Shown: piece after piece, positions 1 to 6,776 of the stretch
How the letters are laid out: each line of letters starts with the position of its first letter
Position numbering within the stretch: position 1 is the stretch's first letter
DNA from: a virus
Reading direction: 5' to 3' (one strand)
DNA: 21,317 nt
Virus record (IMG/VR): IMGVR_UViG_3300035070_003043
Coordinates: 1 to 21,317 of that record
Position numbers and translations under genes: made by a program
Notes under the pieces: generated by a model
What the model saw: the letters and a program-made list of their open reading frames with translations, nothing else
What the model was told of the DNA's origin: nothing
Database searches by the model: none

Positions 1-1141
1 TGTCAATGTTCATAAGCATTAAGAACAAGTTGACAAAGAAGAACTGGTTGATTTCTTCCTTCTCTTCTTCCAAGAGCTGAACAAACGAATCAAGCGCCGG
101 GTTGATTTGGTATGCCGGGCGGACTCCTGTGTTTGGAAGGTTAGATGAGGACGACGTGACACCGCCGGGCAATAGGTTTGCGTGACCGTCAACACTGGCA
201 TCCTGAATCATTGGCGGGTTGTGGAGCTTTTCTTGGGCCAATAGTTTGTCCTGCCGGGTCTTCTGCATTTCCTTAATGGCCCCGATTGCGTGCCAGCCCG
301 GCCCATAACCATAAACCATGTCAGTCGTGATTGTGTCCCAGCGCGGCGCGACAACACGAAAGCTCTTAAATCCACGCGTTGCCAAGAATTTGCCTGTTGC
401 GTTCCCGGCTTCCCAATACACCGAGCGAAAAGGCATGTTCTTAAAGTCGCTCATCATCGGGTCGCGGGTCGCGTTAGCTTCAATGAGGTGACGAATCTTA
501 ATTTTTACGTCAACCTGATTCTGCTTAAACTGCCCGGCGACTTGGTCAGAGCAATTCTCAATGCCGAACTCTTTGACAATCTGGCCAACGGTCATCTCAA
601 ATTCACGCGCAAAGGCGTTTGGCTTGCCCTTCTGGTCAATACCTAAGAAATACTCCCCTGCTGTGAATGAACGCCCACGGATAACGTCGTCAAAGTCTTC
701 TAAGACCAAGAAACAGGCCGTCCCGAACTGGCCAAGCTCCTCGTAAGCTGAATAATAAACGTCATAAAGGTTTGATTTGTTGATGACGCCATACATCGTG
801 TTTTGCACAACTTCAAGCCACTCTTTAACACCGGGCTCATCAAGGATGTCAATGTCGTCAAAAGTGATACGAAACCACGCGCTAGATTTATTGGTCATGC
901 CACTGTTCATCCCAGAGGCAAAGATGCGAAGAGCATGGGTCGCATGGCCGCTAAGAAGCGTCTTATGGTCAATCATCTTGCCAATGCGTGTCCGGTCATT
1001 GTTAAAGATGCCTCTCGTCGGGTTGATATACGTCGAAAGGTCTTTATAGGCCGGAACCCATTGCTGATGCTCGTTCTTTAGCGCGTTAAATCTCTTTTCA
1101 AACTCAGTGAGTTTAAGCGCCTGCTCTGCGACTGTAACCAT
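1..1141 (-). CDS. Portal / head-tail connector protein, T7-like, C-terminus beyond window
   Basis: An open frame of 380 codons starts at the ATG complementary to 1139-1141 and has no stop before the left edge. The N-terminal half follows the layout of the phage head-to-tail connecting family (Pfam Head-tail_con): a Trp and Pro-rich 'YINPTRG' segment near residue 40, a helical stretch with 'ALRIFASGMNSGM', then 'SAWFRITFDD', the usual 'W-F-x-L' of podovirus portals. Portals form a dodecameric ring at the capsid vertex through which DNA is packaged. The ATG overlaps the TAA of the upstream gene (TAATG), and the Gly-Gly codons ending that gene supply the G-rich ribosome binding site. Family placement is from remembered motifs; roughly the last quarter of the protein is missing. 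Confidence 0.9.
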   Translation of the reverse strand, partial: MVTVAEQALKLTEFEKRFNALKNEHQQWVPAYKDLSTYINPTRGIFNNDRTRIGKMIDHKTLLSGHATHALRIFASGMNSGMTNKSSAWFRITFDDIDILDEPGVKEWLEVVQNTMYGVINKSNLYDVYYSAYEELGQFGTACFLVLEDFDDVIRGRSFTAGEYFLGIDQKGKPNAFAREFEMTVGQIVKEFGIENCSDQVAGQFKQNQVDVKIKIRHLIEANATRDPMMSDFKNMPFRSVYWEAGNATGKFLATRGFKSFRVVAPRWDTITTDMVYGYGPGWHAIGAIKEMQKTRQDKLLAQEKLHNPPMIQDASVDGHANLLPGGVTSSSSNLPNTGVRPAYQINPALDSFVQLLEEEKEEINQFFFVNLFLMLMNID

Positions 1142-1380
1142 TAACCCCCCAATTTATTCTTTTTGCCTTCAAGTCCGGCTGATGTTAAGTCCGCGCCTGC
1201 TCCCGTAATCCCGCGAGCACTGGTCTTAATCGTGCTGGCAAGGCCATAACGCATAGATTCAACGCGCTTTCTGCGCGTGTCCTCAGCCCCAAGAGGTGAC
1301 GTTTCTGTCGGTGTTGGAATCGGGGCCGGAGCCGGGGGCGGGGTAGCGGCTGGGGCTTTAGGAGCTTTACCCATACACAT
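1141..1380 (-). CDS. Small Pro/Ala-rich phage protein with C-terminal LGG, next to portal
   Basis: This 79-aa protein starts MCMGKAPKAP, has a Pro/Ala-rich linker around residues 5-30, and ends with 'LTSAGLEGKKNKLGG'. The ATG at 1380 was chosen over GTG 1407 and ATG 1401 because AGGGGGG lies about 5 bases upstream and the start MC- matches its paralogue at 1447-1758. Small Pro-rich proteins ending in L-L-G or similar are common beside podovirus portals and are generally unassigned virion or assembly proteins; that is family knowledge, not proof. The two proteins share MRxGLAxT, then GA, then LTSAxL and KNxLGG, so they look like an ancient tandem duplication. Function unknown. Confidence 0.75.
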   Translation of the reverse strand: MCMGKAPKAPAATPPPAPAPIPTPTETSPLGAEDTRRKRVESMRYGLASTIKTSARGITGAGADLTSAGLEGKKNKLGG

Positions 1381-1442
1381 TAGGCACCCCCCTTTGAACA
1401 TCCACACTTCTTAATCTTTGAAGGTTTCGCTTTCTTTCCCAT
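1380..1442 (-). CDS. Putative 20-aa Lys/Cys mini-protein
   Basis: This 20-codon frame (MGKKAKPSKIKKCGCSKGGA) sits exactly between the two LGG paralogues. It has a strong site GGGAGG about 8 bases before the ATG, made from the Gly-Gly-stop codons of the upstream gene, and its TAA overlaps the next ATG as TAATG. This tight coupling suggests it is translated, even if only to carry ribosomes through. It is very basic with a C-G-C motif. A purely coupling role is possible. Confidence 0.5.
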   Translation of the reverse strand: MGKKAKPSKIKKCGCSKGGA

Positions 1443-1446
1443 CGCT

Positions 1447-1758
1447 TTATCCTCCCAACGTGTTTTTGACTGCCGACAATTTTGCTGAAGTTAAGAATCC
1501 CGGAGCGCCGGGAAGTGGATTGCCTGTCTTTCTTGTCATCGTTGTCGCCAATCCTGTTCGCATTACCTTGTTCGCCTTGTTCGGGTCAAAAGCAATTTGA
1601 TTTTGAGTAGGAGAAATATTTTGTGGATGATACTTATCCCAATTTTTTGCTATTCCTGACGAAATAAATGCAAGAAGACTACGGTCTTGGCCGCTATTAT
1701 AATTAGAGGCCCTTGCTCTAATCCCTTCATTTGGCGCTGGCGTTTGAGCTGTGCACAT
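1447..1758 (-). CDS. Small phage protein, paralogue of the portal-adjacent LGG protein
   Basis: This 103-aa protein starts at ATG 1758 (MCTAQTPAPNEG). GGAG lies 6 bases upstream, whereas the longer frame to 1803 would begin inside a terminator hairpin. The C-terminal third (MRTGLATT, then GAPGFLTSAKL, then KNTLGG) matches the end of the protein at 1141-1380. The middle (residues 12-65) is unique and polar, with 'DRSLLAFISSGIAKNWDKYHP'. It is probably a minor structural or assembly protein by position between terminase and portal; no biochemical role can be read from it. The final GGA-GGA-TAA codons double as the ribosome binding site for the next mini-gene. Confidence 0.72.
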   Translation of the reverse strand: MCTAQTPAPNEGIRARASNYNSGQDRSLLAFISSGIAKNWDKYHPQNISPTQNQIAFDPNKANKVMRTGLATTMTRKTGNPLPGAPGFLTSAKLSAVKNTLGG

Positions 1759-1765
1759 ATATCTC

Positions 1766-1810
1766 CAAAATAAAAAAGCCCGCAACAACTGATTGACAGT
1801 CATCGCGGGC
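1766..1810 (-). terminator. Intrinsic terminator inside the late operon
   Basis: Read on the minus strand, a 14-bp stem (1797-1810 with 1778-1791, three G-U pairs) has the 5-base loop at 1792-1796 and is followed by a T-rich run at about 1769-1777. It lies 26 bases past the stop of the gene at 1836-1997 and directly before the ribosome site of the gene at 1447-1758, leaving no room for a separate promoter. Portal-side genes must therefore be reached by read-through. Confidence 0.85.
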
Positions 1811-1835
1811 GTCGATGTTCTCGATTATCCCTAAA

Positions 1836-1997
1836 TTATTTTGCTTCTACTGCTTCTTGCGGAACTTTGATGCTCTCAAATTTATTGATGTTGCTGATTC
1901 CGCCTTTAAAGAAATTTATCTCAATCTTTCCGGTGTAACCGTCATTAACGAGCCGCGTTAAAACATCCAGTATCCACACAAGAGCTGATTTAGACAT
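1836..1997 (-). CDS. DUF2292-like small protein
   Basis: This 53-aa frame (MSKSALVWILDVL...) is too short for many gene callers but is bracketed by real genes: its ATG follows the upstream TAA by one base. The layout is an N-terminal helix, then 'GYTGKIEINFFKGGI', then 'KFESIKVPQE'. This is the pattern of DUF2292-type proteins (helix, G-x-I-x-I-x-F beta hairpin, ending in 'x-x-S-I-K'). Such proteins are frequent in phages near terminase genes and have no known function. The assignment rests on pattern memory only. Confidence 0.7.
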   Translation of the reverse strand: MSKSALVWILDVLTRLVNDGYTGKIEINFFKGGISNINKFESIKVPQEAVEAK

Positions 1998-1998
1998 A

Positions 1999-2187
1999 TT
2001 ATTGCTTTGGTTGTGGAGGCCGAATTACTGGCTCAAGTTTATTTGCAACACGATAATCAATGACAGACAAATCAAAAATACGGTCGGTTGAGACAAGATG
2101 GTTGCCGTCTAAAATATATAAATCCTCGGTGTTGGGTGTTGCGATTTGAAATATCTTTATTCCGATTCTCCGTCGAGGTTGGCTCAT
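1999..2187 (-). CDS. Small hypothetical protein downstream of terminase
   Basis: This is a 62-aa protein (MSQPRRRIGIKIF...). The start at 2187 was chosen because it overlaps the terminase stop as ATGA and has GAGGA 5-6 bases upstream; the longer frame to 2211 would run inside the terminase gene. It has a basic N-terminus, then strands 'LYILDGNHLV' and 'IFDLSVIDYRV', and a Pro-rich tail. It resembles small beta-rich phage proteins of unknown function. Coupling to the terminase suggests co-translation in the packaging module. Confidence 0.75.
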   Translation of the reverse strand: MSQPRRRIGIKIFQIATPNTEDLYILDGNHLVSTDRIFDLSVIDYRVANKLEPVIRPPQPKQ

Positions 2188-3749
2188 TTTTTCCTCATCA
2201 ATTCTTTCCATGAGTTTGTGCCCGGAACAACAGATAATTCGCTCAGGGGATTAAAATGTTCCTGAGTCGTTTTACGATTTAAGTCTAAAGGATTATATTC
2301 TTGTTGTCCATTTTTTAATTTAGAATAAAATTTTTGTGTTTTACTTAGGACGGGCGCGGCAAATGTCAATGCTAAAGCGTCCGCCCTATTCGGTGATGCG
2401 ATGCCGCGCTTCTTCATGTCGTCCTTTGATTCCAAAAAAACTTTCCCTGAATTTGAGCCAGTGGCTACAACATAAGCCTCTGGGCCAATAAGCTCATCAC
2501 AAATAACCGGGTCATCTTCAATAACGCCGCCGCCTGCAAGCCAGTCTTTCATTAACTTCCACATCTCAGCACGCTTGTTCAAATATCCTAAATCATTTGA
2601 GGCCGAACCAAACGAGACCAACTGCCACTTGCGGCCCATTTGCTTTCCAGCAGAGAATATCCCGGTTCCGTATCCCAAATCAATAAAGACCGCGTCCGCG
2701 CCATATTCTTCTTCAAAGCGTGCAACGTGCCCAGCAATAATAAAATCGTCCTTAATGCCGCGATAGGTAAAAAGTTTCTTGCTCATCAAGCCCTGACGCA
2801 AATAAATGACACCCTCATCGTCCCCTGACCACTGTGGGTCAACGCCGATAATGACCGGAGCAAAGCCGTATTGCTCAATTCTTAAGTGCTTGCCTCGCGC
2901 CGCCTGAACAATATCGGAGCCGATAAACTGCCTGTCGCCGGATGACGGGAAGTCGCCGCGCACACGGATTTTGACAAAGTCCGAGTCTTCGCCATAGTCG
3001 TTAATCCACTGGTCAATTTGTTTCTTATTTGTGAGAGTGACGTGGCGGGAGTCAACACGGTGGTTTTTCCATCTATGACGATACTTTGAAAAGCAGTCTT
3101 TAAAGCGTCCAGTGTTGCGCGTTGGGTTCCCGAACACCGCCCAGATGATTTCCGTGTTTTCGTCGGTCAACGCACCTTCTGTGACTTCCCAGATTTTGTC
3201 AGGAATCGCAGAGGACTCGTCGAATATGACCACAATGCGCTTGCCTTTATTGTGGAGCCCGGCAAAACTTTCGGTTTTGTGCTCGCTCCACGGGATTGCG
3301 TCGAACCGCCACGTCTTTTCATGGGCTGGATTGATTGAATAGATTGATGTTGCGGTTAGGGTGAACCAATGCTTTGCAACGAAAAGGTTATACCATTTGG
3401 TGAGCTCCGGCCATGTCTTTGTCTTTAGCTGGGTGTCCGTGTTGGCCGTAACGACCCCGCGAGTGTCTTCAAAGGTTGAAAGCGACCAAAGGATTAACCA
3501 CGCAACAAAAGCGCTCTTCCCGATACCGTGGCCGCTTGCTGTGGCAATCTTAATTGCCTCGTCCATTGATATGAGCCCGCGCTCAATATCAAGCAAGAGC
3601 CTTGTCTGCCAATCCTCTGGGCCTTTGTAGTCAGCAAGGTCGCCAACACCCCACTCAAAAGAATAAAGAAGCCAGTCCAAAGGCTTCTTAGAGAATCCTG
3701 ATATGTCTTGAGCAAGGACAAGCTCCTGCTCTTCGGCGGCTTTATCCAT
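2184..3749 (-). CDS. terL: Terminase large subunit
   Basis: This 521-aa protein is the ATP-driven DNA packaging motor and nuclease. The ATPase half shows Walker A 'GHGIGKS' (residues 73-79) and Walker B 'VVIFDE' (173-178), with 'VFGNPTRNTGRF' as the following coupling region. The nuclease half has the RNase H-like acidic residues in 'IIGVDPQWSG' (D304), 'AVFIDLGYGTG' (D357) and 'SPNRADALAL' (D457). Length is normal for the Terminase_6 type. The ATG at 3749 is preferred over the TTG at 3752: it overlaps the upstream TGA as TGATG, so translation is coupled to the candidate small subunit. All key residues are present. Confidence 0.96.
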   Translation of the reverse strand: MDKAAEEQELVLAQDISGFSKKPLDWLLYSFEWGVGDLADYKGPEDWQTRLLLDIERGLISMDEAIKIATASGHGIGKSAFVAWLILWSLSTFEDTRGVVTANTDTQLKTKTWPELTKWYNLFVAKHWFTLTATSIYSINPAHEKTWRFDAIPWSEHKTESFAGLHNKGKRIVVIFDESSAIPDKIWEVTEGALTDENTEIIWAVFGNPTRNTGRFKDCFSKYRHRWKNHRVDSRHVTLTNKKQIDQWINDYGEDSDFVKIRVRGDFPSSGDRQFIGSDIVQAARGKHLRIEQYGFAPVIIGVDPQWSGDDEGVIYLRQGLMSKKLFTYRGIKDDFIIAGHVARFEEEYGADAVFIDLGYGTGIFSAGKQMGRKWQLVSFGSASNDLGYLNKRAEMWKLMKDWLAGGGVIEDDPVICDELIGPEAYVVATGSNSGKVFLESKDDMKKRGIASPNRADALALTFAAPVLSKTQKFYSKLKNGQQEYNPLDLNRKTTQEHFNPLSELSVVPGTNSWKELMRKK

Positions 3750-4021
3750 CAATTTGCAGTTTGGGTGTGAAATTGAGCCACGCGGTTTCGGCCTTCTTTA
3801 ATGCGCTCAGCCAAAGTCAGATGAATGTCGCCTTTATGCTCGACCTCTTGCGGAACGCGGCGCTTGACCAATTCCAAAGCAATGTGCACCTGAGTCTTTT
3901 GGTCAAACTTATCAAAGTGCTTTTCCAAGAAGTCGAAGCACTTATCCAAAAGATGAAGCATCTTGCGCTCGTCATCAGCGGTCTTGCGTCCAACCCGTCC
4001 CCTTTGCTTTAATTCCGGCAT
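3749..4021 (-). CDS. Candidate terminase small subunit
   Basis: This 90-aa basic, helical protein lies immediately before terL and is translationally coupled to it. It has a basic start (KQRGRVGRKTADDERK), then a helical core with 'LLDKCFDFLEKHFDKFDQ' and 'IALELVKRRVPQEVEHKG', and a polar tail. Position and size suit a terminase small subunit, which recognises phage DNA for packaging, but no helix-turn-helix is evident. The same pattern occurs in uncharacterised pre-terminase proteins. A site GGTGA lies 5 bases before the ATG. The gene is certain; the role is inferred from context. Confidence 0.8.
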   Translation of the reverse strand: MPELKQRGRVGRKTADDERKMLHLLDKCFDFLEKHFDKFDQKTQVHIALELVKRRVPQEVEHKGDIHLTLAERIKEGRNRVAQFHTQTAN

Positions 4022-4062
4022 TAAATCACCTTAAATGATTGCAATAAAATAAGTTATAAAAA

Positions 4063-5574
4063 TCACTTTGCCCCCGTTGGCTTTGGCCGCTTACTTAGTT
4101 GCACTTGTGGAAAGGGCCGCTTCTCAACAACTCCTTCAAGGCAATCAAAGATGTCTTTAAGATTCTTCCTCTGCTCTGCGGGCATCTTTGAAGTCCCTGC
4201 TCTAATCTGACTCATTTCTTCGTCAATGTCAATCCCGAAAATGCCGCGTTGAAATGATTTGATGACATTGTCTTGTCCGATGTAGCGATTCATCCGCGCC
4301 TTACGCAGATAAAACAGGCATGACTCTTTGTCACCCATGATGTGCATACAATTTGACGCAATCAAGTTGAGTTTGAAATCGTCCGGGTTGACCTTAAGCC
4401 CTTCCTTCGCGGTCTCCCACGCGGCAAGAGGGTCGCCCACCTGAATCATGTTCGTTGCCTTAAACTCCCTAATCTTAGGGCCGCCACGGTCAAAAAACTC
4501 ATGGTAAGCCCAGAAAGCAATGATGTCCTTATACATGAGCTGTGTGACTTGCAAATTCGCCCAATAATATCCGGCCAGAAGCGCAAGCACAGGCAGTCCA
4601 TAAGCCCCAAGATAGGTCATAGCAAAATACGCCACAAAGAATGACATGAACACGCTTGGAAGCGCGATATATCGGTCTGCATAGACCTGAGTTATTGTTA
4701 AAAATCCGCTCCACTGAAGAACAGCCAGAATCGTAAATACCCAAAGCCAAAGCATCGAGCTCTTGATGAGGACTACCGCGACCGCCAATGAAGCCACAAA
4801 GCAAGTAAGGCCAAAATAAAAAGAAGCGTTAAACGAATAAGCATCTTTGTTTCCCTTCTCGGTCATGCCCCAATAAAATAAATCAGGGTAAATCATCATC
4901 GTCCGTCCGGGGAATACCATTTTTTTCATGTAAAGGCCAAAGACCTTTGTGATAGGGATGAGCTTTTTAAGCGTGAAATCGCGCATATCGGAGTTGTGCA
5001 AGACATCCATCCGCGCCTTAATCTTTCCTTTAAGGTCAGGCCAGCTCAAATAAAGAATCGGCAAGAGTGCAACGAGCGCTCCCGGCCCATAGATAATTGG
5101 CGACAAAAGCGCTGTCACCTGAAAGATTGCCGTTAGAGGATAAAGGAAAAGACCCCACGGCCCAATTAAGACCATGAGCAAAACGAGGATGATATTGATT
5201 GCATAGCGCCGACCATTGGCCCAGAGACTTACTTGATTGTTGGCCGGGTTTAATGCGCAAAGAACTGCGGCGAGAAGCGAAATCTGATTGTGCCCGAAAG
5301 CCCAATAAACCAAAACACAGATAAGAGCATAAAGGCTCGTTGTCAAAATGCGGTCATGGACATAATTGACAGTCCATTTCCCATCTTTATTTTTATATGC
5401 TAGGGTTCCGAAGCCGTAAAGACGCTTCTCAATTCTGCGCCAAATCTTCCCGGCCTCCAAATCCCCCTTCTTAATCCCTTCATGCCGCCGCATGTCATCA
5501 ACAATGATTCCAAAGTTAAACGTCCGGCAATAAACCAGAAAAACAAGCGCTACAATAAAAAGGGATTCAAGCAT
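4063..5574 (-). CDS. GT-C (TMTC/PMT-like) membrane glycosyltransferase with TPR-like tail
   Basis: This 503-aa multi-pass membrane protein has about ten hydrophobic segments and a soluble C-terminus. Four features match the TMTC/PMT-type GT-C fold: an acidic pair after the first membrane segment ('IIVDDM', D26-D27), 'NP...VSLWANGRR' (109-123, like the family's HP-x-x-E-x-V-x-W-x-x-x-R), 'KKMVFPGRTMMIYP' (about 217-230), and 'ADRYIALPS' (299-307, like E-R-Y-x-Y-L-P-S). Residues 374-427 form helical pairs resembling TPRs ('AKEGLKVNPDDFKLNL'). Such enzymes move a sugar from a lipid-phosphate donor to surface acceptors. The ATG at 5574 was chosen: GAGGAG lies 10 bases upstream, whereas the longer TTG start is itself inside that site. 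A surface-modification role in phage infection is inferred. Confidence 0.75.
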   Translation of the reverse strand: MLESLFIVALVFLVYCRTFNFGIIVDDMRRHEGIKKGDLEAGKIWRRIEKRLYGFGTLAYKNKDGKWTVNYVHDRILTTSLYALICVLVYWAFGHNQISLLAAVLCALNPANNQVSLWANGRRYAINIILVLLMVLIGPWGLFLYPLTAIFQVTALLSPIIYGPGALVALLPILYLSWPDLKGKIKARMDVLHNSDMRDFTLKKLIPITKVFGLYMKKMVFPGRTMMIYPDLFYWGMTEKGNKDAYSFNASFYFGLTCFVASLAVAVVLIKSSMLWLWVFTILAVLQWSGFLTITQVYADRYIALPSVFMSFFVAYFAMTYLGAYGLPVLALLAGYYWANLQVTQLMYKDIIAFWAYHEFFDRGGPKIREFKATNMIQVGDPLAAWETAKEGLKVNPDDFKLNLIASNCMHIMGDKESCLFYLRKARMNRYIGQDNVIKSFQRGIFGIDIDEEMSQIRAGTSKMPAEQRKNLKDIFDCLEGVVEKRPFPQVQLSKRPKPTGAK

Positions 5575-5588
5575 TAAAATAAAACTCC

Positions 5589-5744
5589 TCAATAGGGTTC
5601 ATTAAGCTGGCGCAAATCTTGTGCGCCCTCGGCCTTCTTGAAACGATTCTCCGCCTCTTCAATTCTCCCCTGAGCAAATCCGCATCCGTAACTTGCCCAC
5701 GCTATCAATGCCGTAAAAATGGTATAGAGAATTATTGTTATCAT
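5589..5744 (-). CDS. Small single-pass membrane protein
   Basis: A 51-aa frame with an N-terminal hydrophobic segment (IILYTIFTALIAWASYGCGF) and a charged helical tail (RIEEAENRFKKAEGAQ). The ATG overlaps the upstream stop as ATGA, and its TGA merges with the GAGGAG site of the glycosyltransferase gene, so all three are coupled. It could be a partner of the downstream membrane enzyme; no family is recognised. Confidence 0.7.
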   Translation of the reverse strand: MITIILYTIFTALIAWASYGCGFAQGRIEEAENRFKKAEGAQDLRQLNEPY

Positions 5745-5965
5745 AATCCCGGAACCATGATGTCGTGCGAAGTGTAAAGCTGAAGAAAAATCCGCGAACG
5801 ATATTCTCTTTCCGAAATCAATTCAATAAAAACAGATGTGCCGGGCGCAAGTGTTTCAAGATAATTTGCAAGCGCTTCCTTTTTGCTGAAATATAAACTT
5901 CGTCCTCCGTCGCCGTAAACGGAATAAATGAATTCTTCCGCGCTTTTTTCACAAAGCTCTTGCAT
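5741..5965 (-). CDS. Hypothetical protein, first gene of the leftward operon
   Basis: A 74-aa soluble protein (MQELCEKSAEEFIYSVYG...). It contains 'EFIYSVYGDGGRSLYFSKKEAL' type alternating strands and a helix, then 'GTSVFIELISEREYRS'. No family is recognised. Two starts are possible: GTG 5986 and ATG 5965. The ATG was chosen because a promoter-like pair on the minus strand (CATAAT at 5975-5980) would place the transcription start only a few bases before it. Neither start has a strong ribosome site. A frame overlapping at 5818-6003 is judged a shadow, because only this frame ends in a coupled ATGA with the next gene. Confidence 0.65.
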   Translation of the reverse strand: MQELCEKSAEEFIYSVYGDGGRSLYFSKKEALANYLETLAPGTSVFIELISEREYRSRIFLQLYTSHDIMVPGL

Positions 5966-5974
5966 ACAGCTTTC

Positions 5975-6003
5975 ATTATGGCCCACTTACCCGATTTGTT
6001 CAA
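5975..6003 (-). promoter_or_regulatory. Possible promoter for leftward operon
   Basis: On the minus strand TTGAAC (5998-6003) is 17 bases from CATAAT (5975-5980): 4/6 and 5/6 matches to the sigma70 consensus with ideal spacing. The predicted start of transcription, about 5967, is almost at ATG 5965. It lies next to the operator palindromes at 6021-6045. Moderate evidence only. Confidence 0.35.
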
Positions 6004-6020
6004 TCAAAAAAATACTTTTC

Positions 6021-6045
6021 ACTTGCCTTGACAAGTGTCAACGCA
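6021..6045. promoter_or_regulatory. Operator: overlapping palindromes at the repressor promoter
   Basis: TTGAC-AAGT-GTCAA (6028-6041) is a perfect palindrome with a 4-base centre and overlaps a second inverted repeat, CACTTG...CAAGTG, just to its left. The 14-base stretch CAAGTGTCAACGCA (6032-6045) recurs at 6260-6273. The palindrome covers the -35 box of the HTH gene promoter, the usual arrangement for autorepression by a phage Cro/CI-like protein. Confidence 0.65.
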
Positions 6046-6056
6046 GATGCTATGCT
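6028..6056 (+). promoter_or_regulatory. Strong sigma70-like promoter, leaderless
   Basis: TTGACA (6028-6033), 17 bases, TATGCT (6051-6056) with an extended -10 TG one base upstream. Transcription should start near 6063, and the HTH gene's ATG is 6064-6066, with no ribosome site before it. The mRNA is therefore expected to be leaderless, like lambda cI made from PRM. Confidence 0.75.
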
Positions 6057-6063
6057 TCTTCCC

Positions 6064-6237
6064 ATGACTACCTCACCAAGCAGAATCAGAAATTATTTGA
6101 CACGCAAGAATATGACGCAGTTTGAATTTGCCCGCGCCATTGATTGCCACACCTCAACCGTTAATCGCTGGGTCACTGGCAAAAATAAACCAAGCAAATT
6201 ATGGTCTAAAATTATTGAAGAGCTTATCAGTAAATAA
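6064..6237 (+). CDS. Cro/CI-like HTH transcriptional regulator
   Basis: This 57-aa protein consists of little more than an XRE-type helix-turn-helix: 'IRNYLTRKNMTQFEFARAID' followed by 'HTSTVNRWVTGKNKPS' (recognition helix around residues 29-37). The size is typical of Cro-like or YdaS-like phage repressors without an oligomerisation domain. The ATG at 6064 was chosen because upstream in-frame starts (TTG 6028, ATG 6052) lie inside the -35 and -10 boxes. The divergent position opposite the packaging operon and the palindromes over its own promoter suggest that it sets the direction of transcription. Whether it is the lysogenic repressor or its antagonist cannot be told. Confidence 0.88.
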   Translation: MTTSPSRIRNYLTRKNMTQFEFARAIDCHTSTVNRWVTGKNKPSKLWSKIIEELISK

Positions 6238-6259
6238 AATTTTTTGTCATTAAAATAGG

Positions 6260-6279
6260 CAAGTGTCAACGCACTTATC
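6260..6279. promoter_or_regulatory. Second copy of operator half (CAAGTGTCAACGCA)
   Basis: Bases 6260-6273 repeat exactly 14 bases of the operator at 6032-6045 and also form AAGTG-N6-CACTT (6261-6276). The site lies 16 bases before the SD of the gene at 6296. No convincing -35/-10 pair was found here, so it may act from downstream on the same promoter or loop with the first site. Confidence 0.5.
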
Positions 6280-6295
6280 AACCCCGGAGGAATAA

Positions 6296-6637
6296 ATGGC
6301 TAATTGTCGAAGATGCCACAGAGAATTAAAAAATCCAATTTATATCAAAATGGGAATCGGCCCCGTTTGTTATTATGTTGATACTCTTTCAGGCGCGGCG
6401 TTCATTCCCCCTGAAATGCTTGACTTCATTGACGAGCATCTTGGCGGCGTTGACAGCTTTGTCCGCCACTACAACACCAATGCCGAGTCGCTGGCTGTCT
6501 TAAAGAATACTCGCACAGCTCTTGAGGTTATCCTTGAACAGCGCGACTTTCCTAAAGACGGCGTCTTTGCAGAGCTCTTGAAATCTGTCAAAAACACAAT
6601 CGCAAAAATGGAGGGCACAAATGAAGCACATCAATAA
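6296..6637 (+). CDS. DUF6011-like zinc-binding protein
   Basis: This 113-aa protein opens with 'CRRCHRELKNPIYIKMGIGP' followed by Val-Cys, the pattern of the DUF6011 zinc-knuckle (C-x-x-C, then G-x-G-P-x-C). The rest is helical with a coiled-coil-like tail (about 70-105). Such domains are frequent in phage and plasmid genes and are thought to bind metal or nucleic acid. A clear GGAGG precedes the ATG by 6 bases. It is the second gene of the rightward early operon. The zinc site is visible; the function is not. Confidence 0.85.
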   Translation: MANCRRCHRELKNPIYIKMGIGPVCYYVDTLSGAAFIPPEMLDFIDEHLGGVDSFVRHYNTNAESLAVLKNTRTALEVILEQRDFPKDGVFAELLKSVKNTIAKMEGTNEAHQ

Positions 6638-6776
6638 ACAACATAAAATCCCGATTCTCTTGGGTATTTCTGCCGCCGTAGCTCTTGCGGCTATTGTTGC
6701 CGAATTTATTAAAAAGGATTCTGTCGACTTCCGCGAGGAAACAACCGTTATTCTATCAAACGAGGTGCAGGAATGA
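6621..6776 (+). CDS. Small membrane protein
   Basis: This 51-aa frame has a short basic N-terminus (MKHINKQHK), one hydrophobic helix (about residues 10-30, rich in Ala and Ile) and an acidic C-terminus. It overlaps the end of the previous gene and has GGAGGG 8 bases upstream; its stop overlaps the next ATG as ATGA. It is probably an inner-membrane protein, type and role unknown. Confidence 0.7.
   Translation: MKHINKQHKIPILLGISAAVALAAIVAEFIKKDSVDFREETTVILSNEVQE

Noticed and set aside
290-1081. Plus-strand frames across the portal gene
   Set aside because: They are antisense to a well-supported portal and have no family-like sequence or ribosome sites.
5818-6003. Minus-strand frame at 5818-6003 as the first gene of the leftward operon
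   Set aside because: It overlaps the 5741-5965 gene in another frame and its stop is not coupled to any neighbour, whereas the chosen frame ends in an ATGA junction.
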